In this document: piece by piece, positions 47,457 to 56,627 of the stretch
How the letters are laid out: the number at the start of each line of letters is the position of its first letter
Numbering within the stretch: the stretch's first letter is position 1
Source: Streptomyces venezuelae ATCC 10712
GTDB taxonomy: Bacteria > Actinomycetota > Actinomycetes > Streptomycetales > Streptomycetaceae
Length of the DNA stretch: 64,000 nt
Direction of reading: 5' to 3'
NCBI RefSeq assembly: GCF_008639165.1
Contig: NZ_CP029197.1
Span: 1,860,001-1,924,000 of the forward strand
Notes under the pieces: generated by a model
Databases searched by the model: none
What the model was told of the DNA's origin: nothing
The model's input: only the letters and a program-made list of their open reading frames with translations
Translations under genes and position numbers: made by a program

Positions 47457-47617
47457 GACCACACGTCCAGCCGCAGCACGCCGGCCGAGAGGCACATGGC
47501 GGCGCCGATGGAGACGAGCACGATGAGGCCCTTGGGCATCTGCTGCTTGACGAAGGAGTAGATGCCGCCGAGCAGGAAGAGCCCGACGACGATGAGGATG
47601 GTGGAGAGGCCGTTCAC
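47453..47617 (-). CDS. Small two-helix membrane protein in the his operon
   Basis: A 54-residue protein starting at GTG 47617 ([20 protein letters not shown]). Two hydrophobic segments (about 4-22 and 29-47) are joined by the short basic turn KQQMPKG. It lies between hisB (2-bp gap) and hisH (ATGA overlap), so it is clearly translated with them. Proteins of this kind are conserved at this spot in Streptomyces; the function is unknown. The longer frame start at 47716 overlaps hisB and is not used. Confidence 0.75.
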   Translation of the reverse strand: MNGLSTILIVVGLFLLGGIYSFVKQQMPKGLIVLVSIGAAMCLSAGVLRLDVWS

Positions 47618-47619
47618 TG

Positions 47620-48213
47620 CTAGAGCGCGCCCTTCGTGGAGGGGAGGATTCCGGCGGCGCGCGGGTCGCGCTCGGAGGCGTAGCGCAGCGCGCGGGCGAA
47701 GGCCTTGAACTGGCACTCCACGATGTGGTGCGCGTTGCGCCCGTAGGGCACGTGGATGTGCAGGGCGATCTGGGCCTGGGCGACGAAGGACTCGAAGATG
47801 TGCCGGGTCATCGTCGTGTCGTACGAGCCGATCATCGGCGCCATGTTCTCGGGCTCGGTGTGCACGAGGTACGGGCGGCCGGAGAGGTCGACGGTGACCT
47901 GGGCGAGCGACTCGTCGAGCGGCACGGTGCAGTTGCCGAAGCGGTAGATGCCGACCTTGTCGCCGAGGGCCTGCTTGAAGGCGGCGCCGAGAGCGAGGGC
48001 GGTGTCCTCGATGGTGTGGTGCGAGTCGATGTGCAGGTCGCCGTCGGTCTTGACGGTGAGGTCGAACAGACCGTGCCGGCCGAGCTGGTCGAGCATGTGG
48101 TCGTAGAACCCGACCCCGGTCGACACGTCGACCTTTCCGGTTCCGTCGAGGTCGATCTCGACGACGACGGAGGTCTCCTTGGTGGTGCGCTCAACGCGGC
48201 CTACGCGGCTCAT
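47620..48213 (-). CDS. hisB: Imidazoleglycerol-phosphate dehydratase
   Basis: A 197-residue monofunctional HisB. The manganese-binding motifs are DSHHTIED (about 63-70) and AHHIVEC (about 161-167); [16 protein letters not shown] and [10 protein letters not shown] are also typical. It dehydrates imidazoleglycerol phosphate. ATG 48213 overlaps the hisC stop as ATGA. The histidinol-phosphatase domain found in enterobacterial HisB is absent, as usual in actinobacteria. Confidence 0.96.
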   Translation of the reverse strand: MSRVGRVERTTKETSVVVEIDLDGTGKVDVSTGVGFYDHMLDQLGRHGLFDLTVKTDGDLHIDSHHTIEDTALALGAAFKQALGDKVGIYRFGNCTVPLDESLAQVTVDLSGRPYLVHTEPENMAPMIGSYDTTMTRHIFESFVAQAQIALHIHVPYGRNAHHIVECQFKAFARALRYASERDPRAAGILPSTKGAL

Positions 48214-49340
48214 CGTTCCTGCTCCTTCATCAATTCACGAACCGCGTCGAGGAACGCGTCGTTCTCTTCGGGGGTGCCGGCGGTGACCCGCAGCCATCCC
48301 GGTACGCCGTTGTCCCGGACCAGGACGCCCCGGTCGAGGATCCGCCGCCAGGCCACGTGGCTGTCGGGGAACTTCCCGAACTGCACGAAGTTGGCGTCCG
48401 AATCGGTGACCTCGCAGCCGATCCCGCGCAGCTCGGTGACGAGCCGGTCGCGCTCGGCCTTGAGCTGCTCGACGTACCCGAGGAGGGTGTCGGTGTGCTC
48501 GAGGGCGGCGAGCGCGGTCGCCTGGGTGACGGCGGAGAGGTGGTACGGGAGCCGGACCAGCTGGACGGCGTCCACCACGGCCGGGTGGGCGGCGAGGTAG
48601 CCGAGGCGCAGTCCGGCGGCGCCGAAGGCCTTGGACATGGTCCGGGAGATCACCAGGTTCGGGCGGCCCTCGATGAGGGGCAGCAGCGAGTCCCGGTGGC
48701 TGAACTCCACGTACGCCTCGTCGACGACCACCAGGGAGGGCTTGGCCGCCTGGGCCGCCTCGTACAGGGCGAGGACGGTGTCGGCCGCGACCGCGGTGCC
48801 GGTGGGGTTGTTGGGCGAGGTGATGAAGACGACGTCGGGCCGGTGCCCGGCGATCGCCTGCTCCGCCGCCGCCACGTCGATGGTGAAGTCGTCGTTGCGC
48901 GGGCCGGAGATCCAGCCGGTGCCGGTGCCGCGGGCGATCAGGGCGTGCATCGAGTACGAGGGCTCGAAGCCGATCGCGGTGCGGCCGGGGCCGCCGAAGG
49001 TCTGCAGCAGCTGCTGGAGGACCTCGTTGGACCCGTTGGCCGCCCAGACGTTCTCGACGGCGACCGGGTGCTTGCCGGTCCGGGTGAGGTAGCGGGCGAG
49101 CTCGGTGCGGAGCTCGACGGCGTCCCGGTCGGGGTAGCGGTTGAGGGTACGGGCGGCCTCGGCCACCCGCTCCGCGATCCGGGCGACGAGCGGCTCGGGC
49201 AGCGGGTAGGGGTTCTCGTTGGTGTTCAGCTGGACGGGGACGTCGAGCTGCGGCGCGCCGTAGGGGGACTTGCCGCGCAGCTCGTCACGGACGGGCAGCT
49301 CGTCCCAGGCGGACCGGTCGGGATTCGGGGTCTCGGTCAC
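48210..49340 (-). CDS. hisC: Histidinol-phosphate aminotransferase
   Basis: A 376-residue PLP aminotransferase. The PLP lysine is Lys237 in [32 protein letters not shown] and [10 protein letters not shown] are class I/II signatures of HisC. It converts imidazole-acetol phosphate to histidinol phosphate. GTG 49340 overlaps the hisD stop as GTGA. A long upstream extension of the frame runs through hisD and is a shadow. Confidence 0.95.
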   Translation of the reverse strand: MTETPNPDRSAWDELPVRDELRGKSPYGAPQLDVPVQLNTNENPYPLPEPLVARIAERVAEAARTLNRYPDRDAVELRTELARYLTRTGKHPVAVENVWAANGSNEVLQQLLQTFGGPGRTAIGFEPSYSMHALIARGTGTGWISGPRNDDFTIDVAAAEQAIAGHRPDVVFITSPNNPTGTAVAADTVLALYEAAQAAKPSLVVVDEAYVEFSHRDSLLPLIEGRPNLVISRTMSKAFGAAGLRLGYLAAHPAVVDAVQLVRLPYHLSAVTQATALAALEHTDTLLGYVEQLKAERDRLVTELRGIGCEVTDSDANFVQFGKFPDSHVAWRRILDRGVLVRDNGVPGWLRVTAGTPEENDAFLDAVRELMKEQER

Positions 49341-50689
49341 GTGGTCTCCGGCACCTTCCATCCGAACCTTGCCTTGATCGCGGCGCCGTGGGCGGGGAGG
49401 TCCTCCGCCTCGGCGAGGGTCACCACGTGGTGGGCGACGTCGGCGAGCGCGTCCCGCGTGTAGTCCACGATGTGCACGCCGCGCAGGAAGGACTGCACGG
49501 AGAGGCCCGAGGAGTGGCAGGCGCAGCCGCCGGTGGGCAGGACGTGGTTGGAGCCGGCGCAGTAGTCGCCGAGGGAGACGGGGGCCCAGGGGCCGACGAA
49601 GATCGCGCCGGCGTTGCGGACGCGGTCGGCGACGGCGGCGGCGTCGGCGGTCTGGATCTCCAGGTGCTCCGCGCCGTACGCGTCGACGACCGTGAGGCCG
49701 TCGGCGAGGTCGCGGACGAGGACGATCGCGGACTGGCGGCCGGCGAGGGCCGGCACGATCCGGTCGTCGACGTGCTTGGAGGCGGCGACCTGCGTCTTCA
49801 GTTCGGCCTCGGTGGCGGTGGCCAGCTCCTCCGAGTCGGTGACGAGGACGGAGGCGGCCATCGGGTCGTGCTCGGCCTGGCTGATCAGGTCGGCGGCGAC
49901 GTGCACGGGGTCGGCGGTGGAGTCCGCGAGGATCGCGATCTCGGTGGGGCCGGCCTCGGCGTCGATGCCGATGCGGCCCTTCAGGAGGCGCTTGGCGGCG
50001 GCCACGTAGATGTTGCCGGGGCCGGTGACCAGGTTGACGGGGGCGCAGCCGGGGTCGGCTTCGGTGCCCGCGCCGCCGAGGGTTCCGTACGCGAACATGG
50101 CGATGGCCTGGGCGCCGCCGGCGGCGTACACCTCGTCGACGCCGAGCAGGGCGCAGGCGGCGAGGATCGTCGGGTGCGGCAGTCCGCCGAACTCCTTCTG
50201 CGGTGGCGAGGCGACGGCCAGGCCCTCGACGCCGGCCTCCTGGGCCGGGACGACGTTCATCACGACGGAGGACGGGTAGACGGCGCGGCCGCCCGGCACG
50301 TAGAGGCCGACGCGCTCGACCGGGATCCACTTCTCGGTGACGGTGCCGCCGGGGACGACCTGGGTGGTGTGGGTGGTGCGGCGCTGCTCGCGGTGGACGA
50401 GGCGGGCGCGGCGGATGGACTCCTCGAGGGCGGCGCGGACGGCCGGGTCGAGCTCTTCGAGGGCGCGGGTGATCGCCTCGGCGGGGACGCGCAGGCTCGG
50501 GACGCGGACGCCGTCGAATTTCTCCCCGTAGTCGATCACCGCGGCCGCGCCATGATGCCTGACGTCCTCGCAGATCGGCCGCACCTTCTCCAGGGCGGCT
50601 TCCACGTCGAACTCGGCACGGGGCAGCAGGTCACGCAGGGCGGCACCCTCGGGGAGGGGCTCGCCGCGCAGATCGATTCGAGAGATCAC
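49337..50689 (-). CDS. hisD: Histidinol dehydrogenase
   Basis: A 450-residue enzyme of normal length that oxidises histidinol to histidine in two NAD-dependent steps. [46 protein letters not shown] and SQAEHDP are seen in order, with the zinc ligands Gln/His of the last motif intact. GTG 50689 is the start. It heads the his operon hisD-hisC-hisB-(small)-hisH-priA-ridA-hisF. A 17-bp palindrome lies 40-56 bp upstream. Confidence 0.96.
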   Translation of the reverse strand: MISRIDLRGEPLPEGAALRDLLPRAEFDVEAALEKVRPICEDVRHHGAAAVIDYGEKFDGVRVPSLRVPAEAITRALEELDPAVRAALEESIRRARLVHREQRRTTHTTQVVPGGTVTEKWIPVERVGLYVPGGRAVYPSSVVMNVVPAQEAGVEGLAVASPPQKEFGGLPHPTILAACALLGVDEVYAAGGAQAIAMFAYGTLGGAGTEADPGCAPVNLVTGPGNIYVAAAKRLLKGRIGIDAEAGPTEIAILADSTADPVHVAADLISQAEHDPMAASVLVTDSEELATATEAELKTQVAASKHVDDRIVPALAGRQSAIVLVRDLADGLTVVDAYGAEHLEIQTADAAAVADRVRNAGAIFVGPWAPVSLGDYCAGSNHVLPTGGCACHSSGLSVQSFLRGVHIVDYTRDALADVAHHVVTLAEAEDLPAHGAAIKARFGWKVPETT

Positions 50690-50728
50690 GGGTCAATTCT
50701 CGCAGACGGCCCACGGCGCCGGACGCGC

Positions 50729-50745
50729 GTATCACTGGCTGATAC
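50729..50745. promoter_or_regulatory. Palindrome GTATCA-N5-TGATAC upstream of hisD, candidate operator
   Basis: GTATCACTGGCTGATAC is a 17-bp palindrome with 6-bp perfect arms in the 203-bp divergent gap between hisD and the beta-helix protein. A second small dyad, TGGCG/CGCCA, lies about 10 bp away. Its position before hisD suggests control of the his operon, but the regulator is not known to me. Confidence 0.5.
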
Positions 50746-50892
50746 ACGCCACACTGGCGTCTTGTCGCCACTCCTGACCGTTAGCGTTCAGCCCGTCACT
50801 CAGCGGGAAGAACGGCTGTACGAATCCACGAAGATCCGGAAACGGAATCGCGGGATCGTGGGAACGGATCGTGGAAAGCGAGGGGGGCGGCA

Positions 50893-52506
50893 GTGACCGA
50901 GCCGCACGAGGACGGGATGCCGGACGGTCTCACGGGCCCGGAGCGGGCCGTGTGGCGGGCGTTCCGCATCGGCAGGACGTGTGATCTGACGGAGGGGATC
51001 GCGGAGCGGGACGACCCCTTCGGGGGGCGGGAGTGGGGGGAGGCGCGGAGTGTCCGCGCGGACGTCGTGGCGCTGCTGCTGCTCGCCGGTCCGCCGGCCA
51101 GGTCCGGGCGGGTCGCCGCGCTGAAGCTGCGCGGGGTCCGGATCACCGGCGTGCTGGACCTGGCGGGCGGCACGATAGGGCCGTACGTGGAGCTGCAGGG
51201 CTGCCGGTTCGACGGCGAGGTGGTGCTGCCCGAGGCCCGGTTCGGGACGCTGCGGATGATCGAGTGCGCGCTGCCGCGCCTGGAGGCGGCCCGGCTGCAC
51301 ACCGAGGGGGACCTGCATCTGCCGCGCTGCCGGGTGGACCGGGGCATCCGGCTGACCGACGCCCAGATCGGCACGGACCTGCTCGTCAACCAGATCCGGG
51401 TGTGGCCCGACCGGCGGGGCCGGGCGATCACCGCGGACGGGATGGTGGTCGCCCAGGACCTCCAGGCAGAGCTGATCGAGACGCACGGGGAGCTGAGCCT
51501 GCGCGGGGCGAAGATCGGCGTGTCGCTGAGCCTGCGGGGCAGCGTGCTGCGCGGCGCGCAGGGCCGCCGCGCGCTCAACGCCCCGCAGCTGACGGTGGAG
51601 CGCTCCCTCTATCTGAACGCCGCCTGGGTGTACGAGGAGTCGGGCAGCGCCGGACAGGCCGGCAGCGCCACGGCCACCCCGCCGTACGGGGTGACGCCCG
51701 TGCAGGGCGCCCGCCGCAAACCGGTCGAGTGCCACGGCGGGGTGCGCCTCGACGACGGCCGGTTCGGCGACGCGGTGGACCTGCACCACGCCCGCTTCCT
51801 GCTGAGCGGGGCGCGCCGGGAGGAGGTCTCGCTGCGCCGGATCGTCACACCGGAGCTCCGGTTCAACGGCGAGCGTCCCGCGGAGGGCCGCGTCGTGCTC
51901 AACGGCGCCAAGGTCGTCACCCTGATCGACCTGTCGACCAGTTGGCCGGGGCCCGGCGGGCTGGCGATGGGCGGCTTCGCCTACGAGAACCTCGTGCCGT
52001 ACGGACACTTCCCGCTGGCCCGGCGGCTGGAGTGGGTGGCGGCGGCGACCCCGGAGTACGCCCCCGAGCCGTACGAGCGCCTGGCGACCGTCCTGCGCAA
52101 CAGCGGGGAGGACGCCGACGCCCGTCAGGTGCTGCTGGCCAAGCAGCGGCGCAGACGGGAGACGCTGCCGCTGGCGGGGAAGCTGTGGGGGTACCTCCAG
52201 GACTGGACGGTGGCCTACGGCTACCGGCCCGGCCGGGCGGCGCTGTGGATGGCGGTCCTGTGGGCGGCGGGCACGGTGGCCTTCTCGCACTACCCGCCGG
52301 TGCCGCTGAAGGCGGACGAGGCCCCCGAGTGGAACGGCACGCTGTACGCGCTGGACCTGCTCATCCCGGTGATCAACCTCGGCCAGGACGGCTACTGGCG
52401 CCTGGAGGGGATCTGGCAGTGGGCGGCGGCCGTGCTGATCATGCTGGGCTGGATCCTGGCCACGACGGTCGCGGCGGGCGCCACCCGACTGCTGAGCAGG
52501 GGGTGA
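50893..52506 (+). CDS. Unrecognised beta-helix-like membrane protein
   Basis: A 537-residue protein. Residues about 75-360 consist of short repeated strands with a pattern like LDLAGGTIGPYVELQGCRF, AARLHTEGDLHLPRC and LSLRGAKIGVSLSLRGSVL, which suggests a right-handed beta-helix of the pentapeptide or bactofilin sort. Two C-terminal hydrophobic segments (about 451-467 and 510-532) anchor it. GTG 50893 has GAGGGGGGC before it. It is divergent from hisD. Such proteins in Streptomyces are often labelled oxidoreductase, which I cannot support. The function is unknown. Confidence 0.7.
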   Translation: MTEPHEDGMPDGLTGPERAVWRAFRIGRTCDLTEGIAERDDPFGGREWGEARSVRADVVALLLLAGPPARSGRVAALKLRGVRITGVLDLAGGTIGPYVELQGCRFDGEVVLPEARFGTLRMIECALPRLEAARLHTEGDLHLPRCRVDRGIRLTDAQIGTDLLVNQIRVWPDRRGRAITADGMVVAQDLQAELIETHGELSLRGAKIGVSLSLRGSVLRGAQGRRALNAPQLTVERSLYLNAAWVYEESGSAGQAGSATATPPYGVTPVQGARRKPVECHGGVRLDDGRFGDAVDLHHARFLLSGARREEVSLRRIVTPELRFNGERPAEGRVVLNGAKVVTLIDLSTSWPGPGGLAMGGFAYENLVPYGHFPLARRLEWVAAATPEYAPEPYERLATVLRNSGEDADARQVLLAKQRRRRETLPLAGKLWGYLQDWTVAYGYRPGRAALWMAVLWAAGTVAFSHYPPVPLKADEAPEWNGTLYALDLLIPVINLGQDGYWRLEGIWQWAAAVLIMLGWILATTVAAGATRLLSRG

Positions 52507-52663
52507 GCAGAGGGACGGGCGAGGCGGGGGACGCGCTCCGTGCCGCGCGTTTGGTCATGAGGCGGAGTTTCGGTGAGCGTGGCGGGCGGCGGCGAAGGTT
52601 TGGTGTGCGGGCCGTGAGACCGGCTGCCGCGGCGGCGGAGGCCGGGAGACAATACGTCACACC

Positions 52664-53755
52664 ATGTCCTTGTTCCGTGCTCTGATCGGCGCCGTCCGCG
52701 CGGCCCGGCACGCCCCGCGGCTCGCCGCCGGGTTCGTGCCGGACGACAACGTGCTGCTCGACGCCCCGGACGAGCGGCTCGCCCCCGCGCTGGTCGCCGC
52801 CGCCCTCGCCGATCCGGAGCCGGCCGCGAAACTCCTCGCCACCACCCGGGACGCCTGCGAGTGGGAGGACCGCGACCGATACGTCACCCGGCTCGCCACC
52901 TTCGCGTACAGCAGGGGCGAGTGGCTCACCCACTGGCTCGCCGTCGCCCCCCGCGACCCCGACGCGCTGCTCGTGGCGACCCAGCTCGCCGTCCGCCGGG
53001 CCTGGGAGTCGCCCGCGCGGGCCGAGCGGCTGCGCGAGCTCGGCCCGCTGATCCACGCGGTGGCCGAGGACGCGCCGCACGACCCGGTGCCGTGGCGCCT
53101 CGCCCTGGACCACGCCCGCGGCTCGCACGCCGGGCACGCCGTCTTCGAGTCGCTCTGGGAGCAGGCCGTGCGCCGCTCCCCGCACCACTACGGCAGCCAT
53201 GTCGCGGCGCTCAAGTACCTCTCCGCGCAGTGGTACGGCTCGCACCGGGCCGCCTTCGACTTCGCCGAGCAGGCGGCCGACGACGCCGCCCCCGGCTCGC
53301 TCGTGCGGGCCCTTCCGGTCCGCGCGGCCCACGACCGGCTCCGGGTGCCGCCGGACCGGGACCCGGCCGTGCCGCCGGCCCGGGTCGACCTGGCGGCGGA
53401 CCGCGCCCTCGAACTGTCGGCCGCCTTCCCGGTGGGCGACCCCTGGCCGGCCGAGGTCCGCAACGTGCTGGCGTACGTGCTGGTGGAGCGGGAGCGGTGG
53501 GGGGAGGCGCGGGAGGAGTTCGGCCGGATCGGGGCGCACGCCACCTCGTTCCCGTGGGGCGGGGCGCCGGGCGCCGGACGCGGAGCCGTACGGGAGGACG
53601 CTCCCCCGGGCTCTCAGCCCCGCTCGAACAGGGCGGACCCGCTGCGCCGGTTCCTCGCCGCGCGCGACCGGGTGCGGGGCGAGCTGGCCCGCCGTACGCC
53701 GCTCTGGGAGCCCGGACACGGACGGGCCGGACGGGGCGGGCCCGGCGGCCATTAG
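52664..53755 (+). CDS. Conserved Streptomyces protein of unknown function, helical-repeat type
   Basis: A 363-residue soluble protein, rich in Ala, Arg and acidic residues, with helical pairs (for example YVTRLATFAYSRGEWLTHWLA, then DALLVATQLAVRRAW) like TPR/SEL1-type scaffolds. The last 60 residues are Gly/Pro/Arg-rich and look disordered. ATG 52664 has GGGAG upstream. It is followed after 10 bp by the LON-domain gene, so the three genes 52664-55011 probably form one operon. I do not recognise the family. Confidence 0.65.
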   Translation: MSLFRALIGAVRAARHAPRLAAGFVPDDNVLLDAPDERLAPALVAAALADPEPAAKLLATTRDACEWEDRDRYVTRLATFAYSRGEWLTHWLAVAPRDPDALLVATQLAVRRAWESPARAERLRELGPLIHAVAEDAPHDPVPWRLALDHARGSHAGHAVFESLWEQAVRRSPHHYGSHVAALKYLSAQWYGSHRAAFDFAEQAADDAAPGSLVRALPVRAAHDRLRVPPDRDPAVPPARVDLAADRALELSAAFPVGDPWPAEVRNVLAYVLVERERWGEAREEFGRIGAHATSFPWGGAPGAGRGAVREDAPPGSQPRSNRADPLRRFLAARDRVRGELARRTPLWEPGHGRAGRGGPGGH

Positions 53756-53765
53756 GCTGACCGCT

Positions 53766-54503
53766 GTGACCACCGCTCGCCTGCCTCTCTTTCCGCTCAA
53801 CGCGGTGCTGTTCCCGGGCCTCGTGCTGCCGCTGAACGTCTTCGAGGAGCGTTATCGCGCCATGATGCGCGAGCTGCTCACCGTCGACGACTCCGAGCCG
53901 CGGCGCTTCGCCGTCGTCGCCATCCGCGACGGCCGCGAGGTCGCGCCGACGGCCCCCGGGATGCCGGACCAGACGGCGCTGCCGGAGAAGGGCCCCGCCG
54001 CGGGCTTCGGCTCCGACCCCATCCAGGCCTTCCACCGGGTCGGCTGCATCGCCGACGCGGCGACGATCCGGGAGCGGTCGAACGGCAGCTTCGAGGTGAT
54101 GGCCACCGGCACGACCCGGGTGAAGCTGCTCTCGGTCGACGCGAGCGGCCCGTTCCTCGTCGCCGAGGTCGAGGAGATCCCGGAGGAGCAGGGCGAGGAG
54201 GCCGGCACCCTCTCCGAGGGGGTGCTGCGGGCCTTCCGCAGCTACCAGAAGCGGCTGGCGGGGGCGCGTGAGCGGTCCCTGACCACGAGCGAGCTGCCGG
54301 ACGACCCGTCGGTGGTGTCGTACCTGGTCGCGGCCGCCGCCGTGCTCGACACCCCGTCGAAGCAGCGGCTCCTCCAGGCCCCGGACACCGCGACCCGGCT
54401 GCGCGAGGAGCTGACGCTGCTGCGCGCGGAGACGGCGGTGCTGCGGCACCTGCCGTCGCTGCCTGCGGTGGACCTGACGCAGGGCCCGACGTACCCCAAC
54501 TGA
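53766..54503 (+). CDS. LON substrate-binding domain protein (ATPase and protease domains absent)
   Basis: A 245-residue stand-alone Lon N-domain: RLPLFPLNAVLFPGLVLPLNVFEERYRAMM (about 5-34) is the classic start, followed by RVGCIADAATIRERSNGSFEVMATGTTRVKLL and a helical C-terminal part. No AAA+ or protease domain is present, so it likely binds misfolded proteins or acts as an adaptor. GTG 53766 is chosen because the family start is there; the frame can be read further upstream through the preceding gene. Confidence 0.86.
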   Translation: MTTARLPLFPLNAVLFPGLVLPLNVFEERYRAMMRELLTVDDSEPRRFAVVAIRDGREVAPTAPGMPDQTALPEKGPAAGFGSDPIQAFHRVGCIADAATIRERSNGSFEVMATGTTRVKLLSVDASGPFLVAEVEEIPEEQGEEAGTLSEGVLRAFRSYQKRLAGARERSLTTSELPDDPSVVSYLVAAAAVLDTPSKQRLLQAPDTATRLREELTLLRAETAVLRHLPSLPAVDLTQGPTYPN

Positions 54504-54513
54504 GGAAGAGCGC

Positions 54514-55011
54514 GTGGCGAAGAAGCAGAGGAAGAACAGCGGCGGCACGCCGGCCACGGTCGCCCTGACGGAGGCCGGCACCGCCTTCACCGTGCACGCG
54601 TACGAGCACGACCCGGCCTCCCCCTCGTACGGCGAGGAGGCCGCGGAGGCGCTGGGCGTCTCGCCGGGCCGGGTCTTCAAGACCCTGGTGGCGGACGTCG
54701 ACGGCGAGCTGACGGTCGCGGTCGTCCCGGTCGCGGGTCAGCTGGACCTGAAGGCGCTGGCCTCGGCGGTGGGCGGCAAGCGCGCGGCGATGGCGGACCC
54801 GGCGGCGGCCGAGCGCACCACGGGCTATGTCCGGGGCGGCATCTCGCCGCTCGGCCAGCGCAAGCGGCTCCGCACGGTGCTGGACGCCTCGGCGTCGGAG
54901 CACGCCACGATCTGCGTCTCGGCCGGCCGGCGCGGCCTCGAGGTGGAGCTCTCCCCCGCCGACCTGGCCGCCCTCACCTCGGCGGTGGTGGCCCCGATCG
55001 GCCGCGCCTGA
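54514..55011 (+). CDS. ybaK: Cys-tRNA(Pro) deacylase, YbaK type
   Basis: A 165-residue trans-editing enzyme. TAFTVHAYEHDP, SYGEEAAEALGVSPGRVFKTLVADVDG and the late TVLDASASEHATICVSAGRRGLEVEL are typical of YbaK; the conserved Lys lies in VFKTLV. It removes Cys mis-charged onto tRNA-Pro. A short basic N-terminal arm (AKKQRKNSGG) is extra. GTG 54514 has GAGGAAGAG upstream. It ends the small three-gene operon. Confidence 0.9.
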   Translation: MAKKQRKNSGGTPATVALTEAGTAFTVHAYEHDPASPSYGEEAAEALGVSPGRVFKTLVADVDGELTVAVVPVAGQLDLKALASAVGGKRAAMADPAAAERTTGYVRGGISPLGQRKRLRTVLDASASEHATICVSAGRRGLEVELSPADLAALTSAVVAPIGRA

Positions 55012-55035
55012 CGGTAGGGGTGTCTTCCGGTCCGG

Positions 55036-55677
55036 TCAGCTCCGGCCCGGGCCCTGGGTGTACGGCTTCGGCTGGTCCCACAGCTCCGGCTCCGGGTCGC
55101 GCGGGCCGAAGACGGCGGTGAGCGCCAGGTGCACGATCATCGCGGCGAGCGGCCAGGCCAGCATCGCGGCGGCCCCCAGGTTGAGTTCGAGCGGTGCCTC
55201 GAAGGCGACCCCGGGGCCGACCGCCTTGGCGTGGGCGACCACGTCCGAGGTCGGGCCGAAGTACGTGCCGAGGCCCCAGGCGAGCAGCGAGCCCAGCACG
55301 CCGCCGACGGCGAGGCCGAGCACCAGCGGGACGCCGCCCTTGCGGCGCAGCAGGAAGACGACGAGCGCGGCGACCGCGCCGAAGGCCAGGGCGAGCAGGA
55401 CGAACGTTCCGTCGGAGCCGATCGCCGCCTCCCCCTCGGAGTTGCGGAGGAAGACCCCCTTGCCGTCCGAGATGAGCAGGACGCGCGGGGCGAGGTTCAG
55501 CCACAGCACCCCGAGGACCGCTCCCGCGATCGCCGAGACGACGGTCACCAGGACGCCCTGAAGGACCTCGGTCGCCGTGATCGGGTCCCCGGCCGGGTCG
55601 GGCATCGGCGGGGGCGGCGGGGTCTTGTGCTGGTCGTGCGGCGGCGGCTGGTGAGGCGGAGTAAGGGGTGCGGTCAC
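55036..55677 (-). CDS. DUF2567-like membrane protein
   Basis: A protein of about 213 residues with a Pro/His-rich cytoplasmic start and four hydrophobic segments (GVLVTVVSAIAGAVLGVLWL, FVLLALAFGAVAALVVFLL, LVLGLAVGGVLGSLLAWGLG and AAMLAWPLAAMIVHLALTAV). The pattern fits the actinobacterial DUF2567 family of unknown function. GTG 55677 is a likely start, but an upstream in-frame start at 55755 cannot be excluded. It is convergent with ybaK. Confidence 0.72.
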   Translation of the reverse strand: MTAPLTPPHQPPPHDQHKTPPPPPMPDPAGDPITATEVLQGVLVTVVSAIAGAVLGVLWLNLAPRVLLISDGKGVFLRNSEGEAAIGSDGTFVLLALAFGAVAALVVFLLRRKGGVPLVLGLAVGGVLGSLLAWGLGTYFGPTSDVVAHAKAVGPGVAFEAPLELNLGAAAMLAWPLAAMIVHLALTAVFGPRDPEPELWDQPKPYTQGPGRS

Positions 55678-55711
55678 CCCGCCATCGTGCCAGGTGTGTC
55701 CGTGGCCCGCC

Positions 55712-56542
55712 TCAGCGGACGGCGGCCCGCCGGTACGCCCAGGTGGCGACCGCAAGCGAGACCACGCCGACGGCCCCGCACACGGCGAGGTCGAGGCCGA
55801 CGGCGGCCCAGTCGGGGCTCGGGTCGAAGGTGCGGGCCAGGGCCTCCACGCCGTACGTCGACGGCAGCAGGTCCCGCGCCCAGCCGATGGGCTGCGGCAG
55901 CCGCTCCGCCGGGAGGACGCCGAGGAGGAGCGCGGCGGACATGCCGAGCTGGCCGAGGAGGGTGGCCAGTTCCTGACGGGGCGCGAGGAGGCCGAGGGCC
56001 GCGCCGAGTCCGGCGAGGGCGGCCCCGGCGAGCGGGACGACGGCGGCCAGGATCCAGAGGTGGCCGAGCGGCAGTCCGAAGAGCACGGAGCCGGCGACGG
56101 CGGTGACGGCGGTCCCGGGCACGGTGAAGGAGGCGTACGCCCCGGCCGCGCCGAGCACGACGGCGGCGGGCGGCACGGGCAGGGTGGCGTAGTGGTCGAG
56201 GCCGCCGGTGGCCCGCAGCTGGCCGAAGTACTGGGCGAGCAGGTTGAGCGCGACGAAGGCGACGACGAGGACGGTCGAGCCGGCCACGACGGCCCGTGCC
56301 TCGGAGCCTCCGTCGACGACCCCGCGCATCAGGATCATGATCCCGATGGACTGGAAGGTCGCCACGAAGAGCAGGGGGATGCGGGCGACCCGGGCGCGGG
56401 AGAGCTGCGCCCGGTAGACGGCGGCCAGGGCCGGGAGCAGCCGGGCGCGCGGGGCGAGGGGGGCGGCGGCTTCGTCGTCGCCGAACCGGTCCGGGACGGA
56501 CGGCGCGCCGGTCGGCAGGACCTCGGCGGGCACGGTGCTCAC
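55712..56542 (-). CDS. ABC-2 type transporter permease
   Basis: A 276-residue membrane protein with six hydrophobic segments, typical of an ABC-2 exporter permease (RIPLLFVATFQSIGIMILMRG is the first, then five more). The segment LRATGGLDHYATLPVPPAAVVLG between TM2 and TM3 is common in the family. GTG 56542 lies 86 bp after the stop of the ATPase gene upstream, and together they form one exporter. Substrate unknown; a drug or lipid is usual for this group. Confidence 0.83.
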   Translation of the reverse strand: MSTVPAEVLPTGAPSVPDRFGDDEAAAPLAPRARLLPALAAVYRAQLSRARVARIPLLFVATFQSIGIMILMRGVVDGGSEARAVVAGSTVLVVAFVALNLLAQYFGQLRATGGLDHYATLPVPPAAVVLGAAGAYASFTVPGTAVTAVAGSVLFGLPLGHLWILAAVVPLAGAALAGLGAALGLLAPRQELATLLGQLGMSAALLLGVLPAERLPQPIGWARDLLPSTYGVEALARTFDPSPDWAAVGLDLAVCGAVGVVSLAVATWAYRRAAVR

Positions 56543-56627
56543 TGCGTACGGCTCCTGACGGTCACCTGCGGTCCCGGGGACACGGGCGGTACCTGCGGTA
56601 CCTGCGATACGTGGGGTACGTGCGGGG

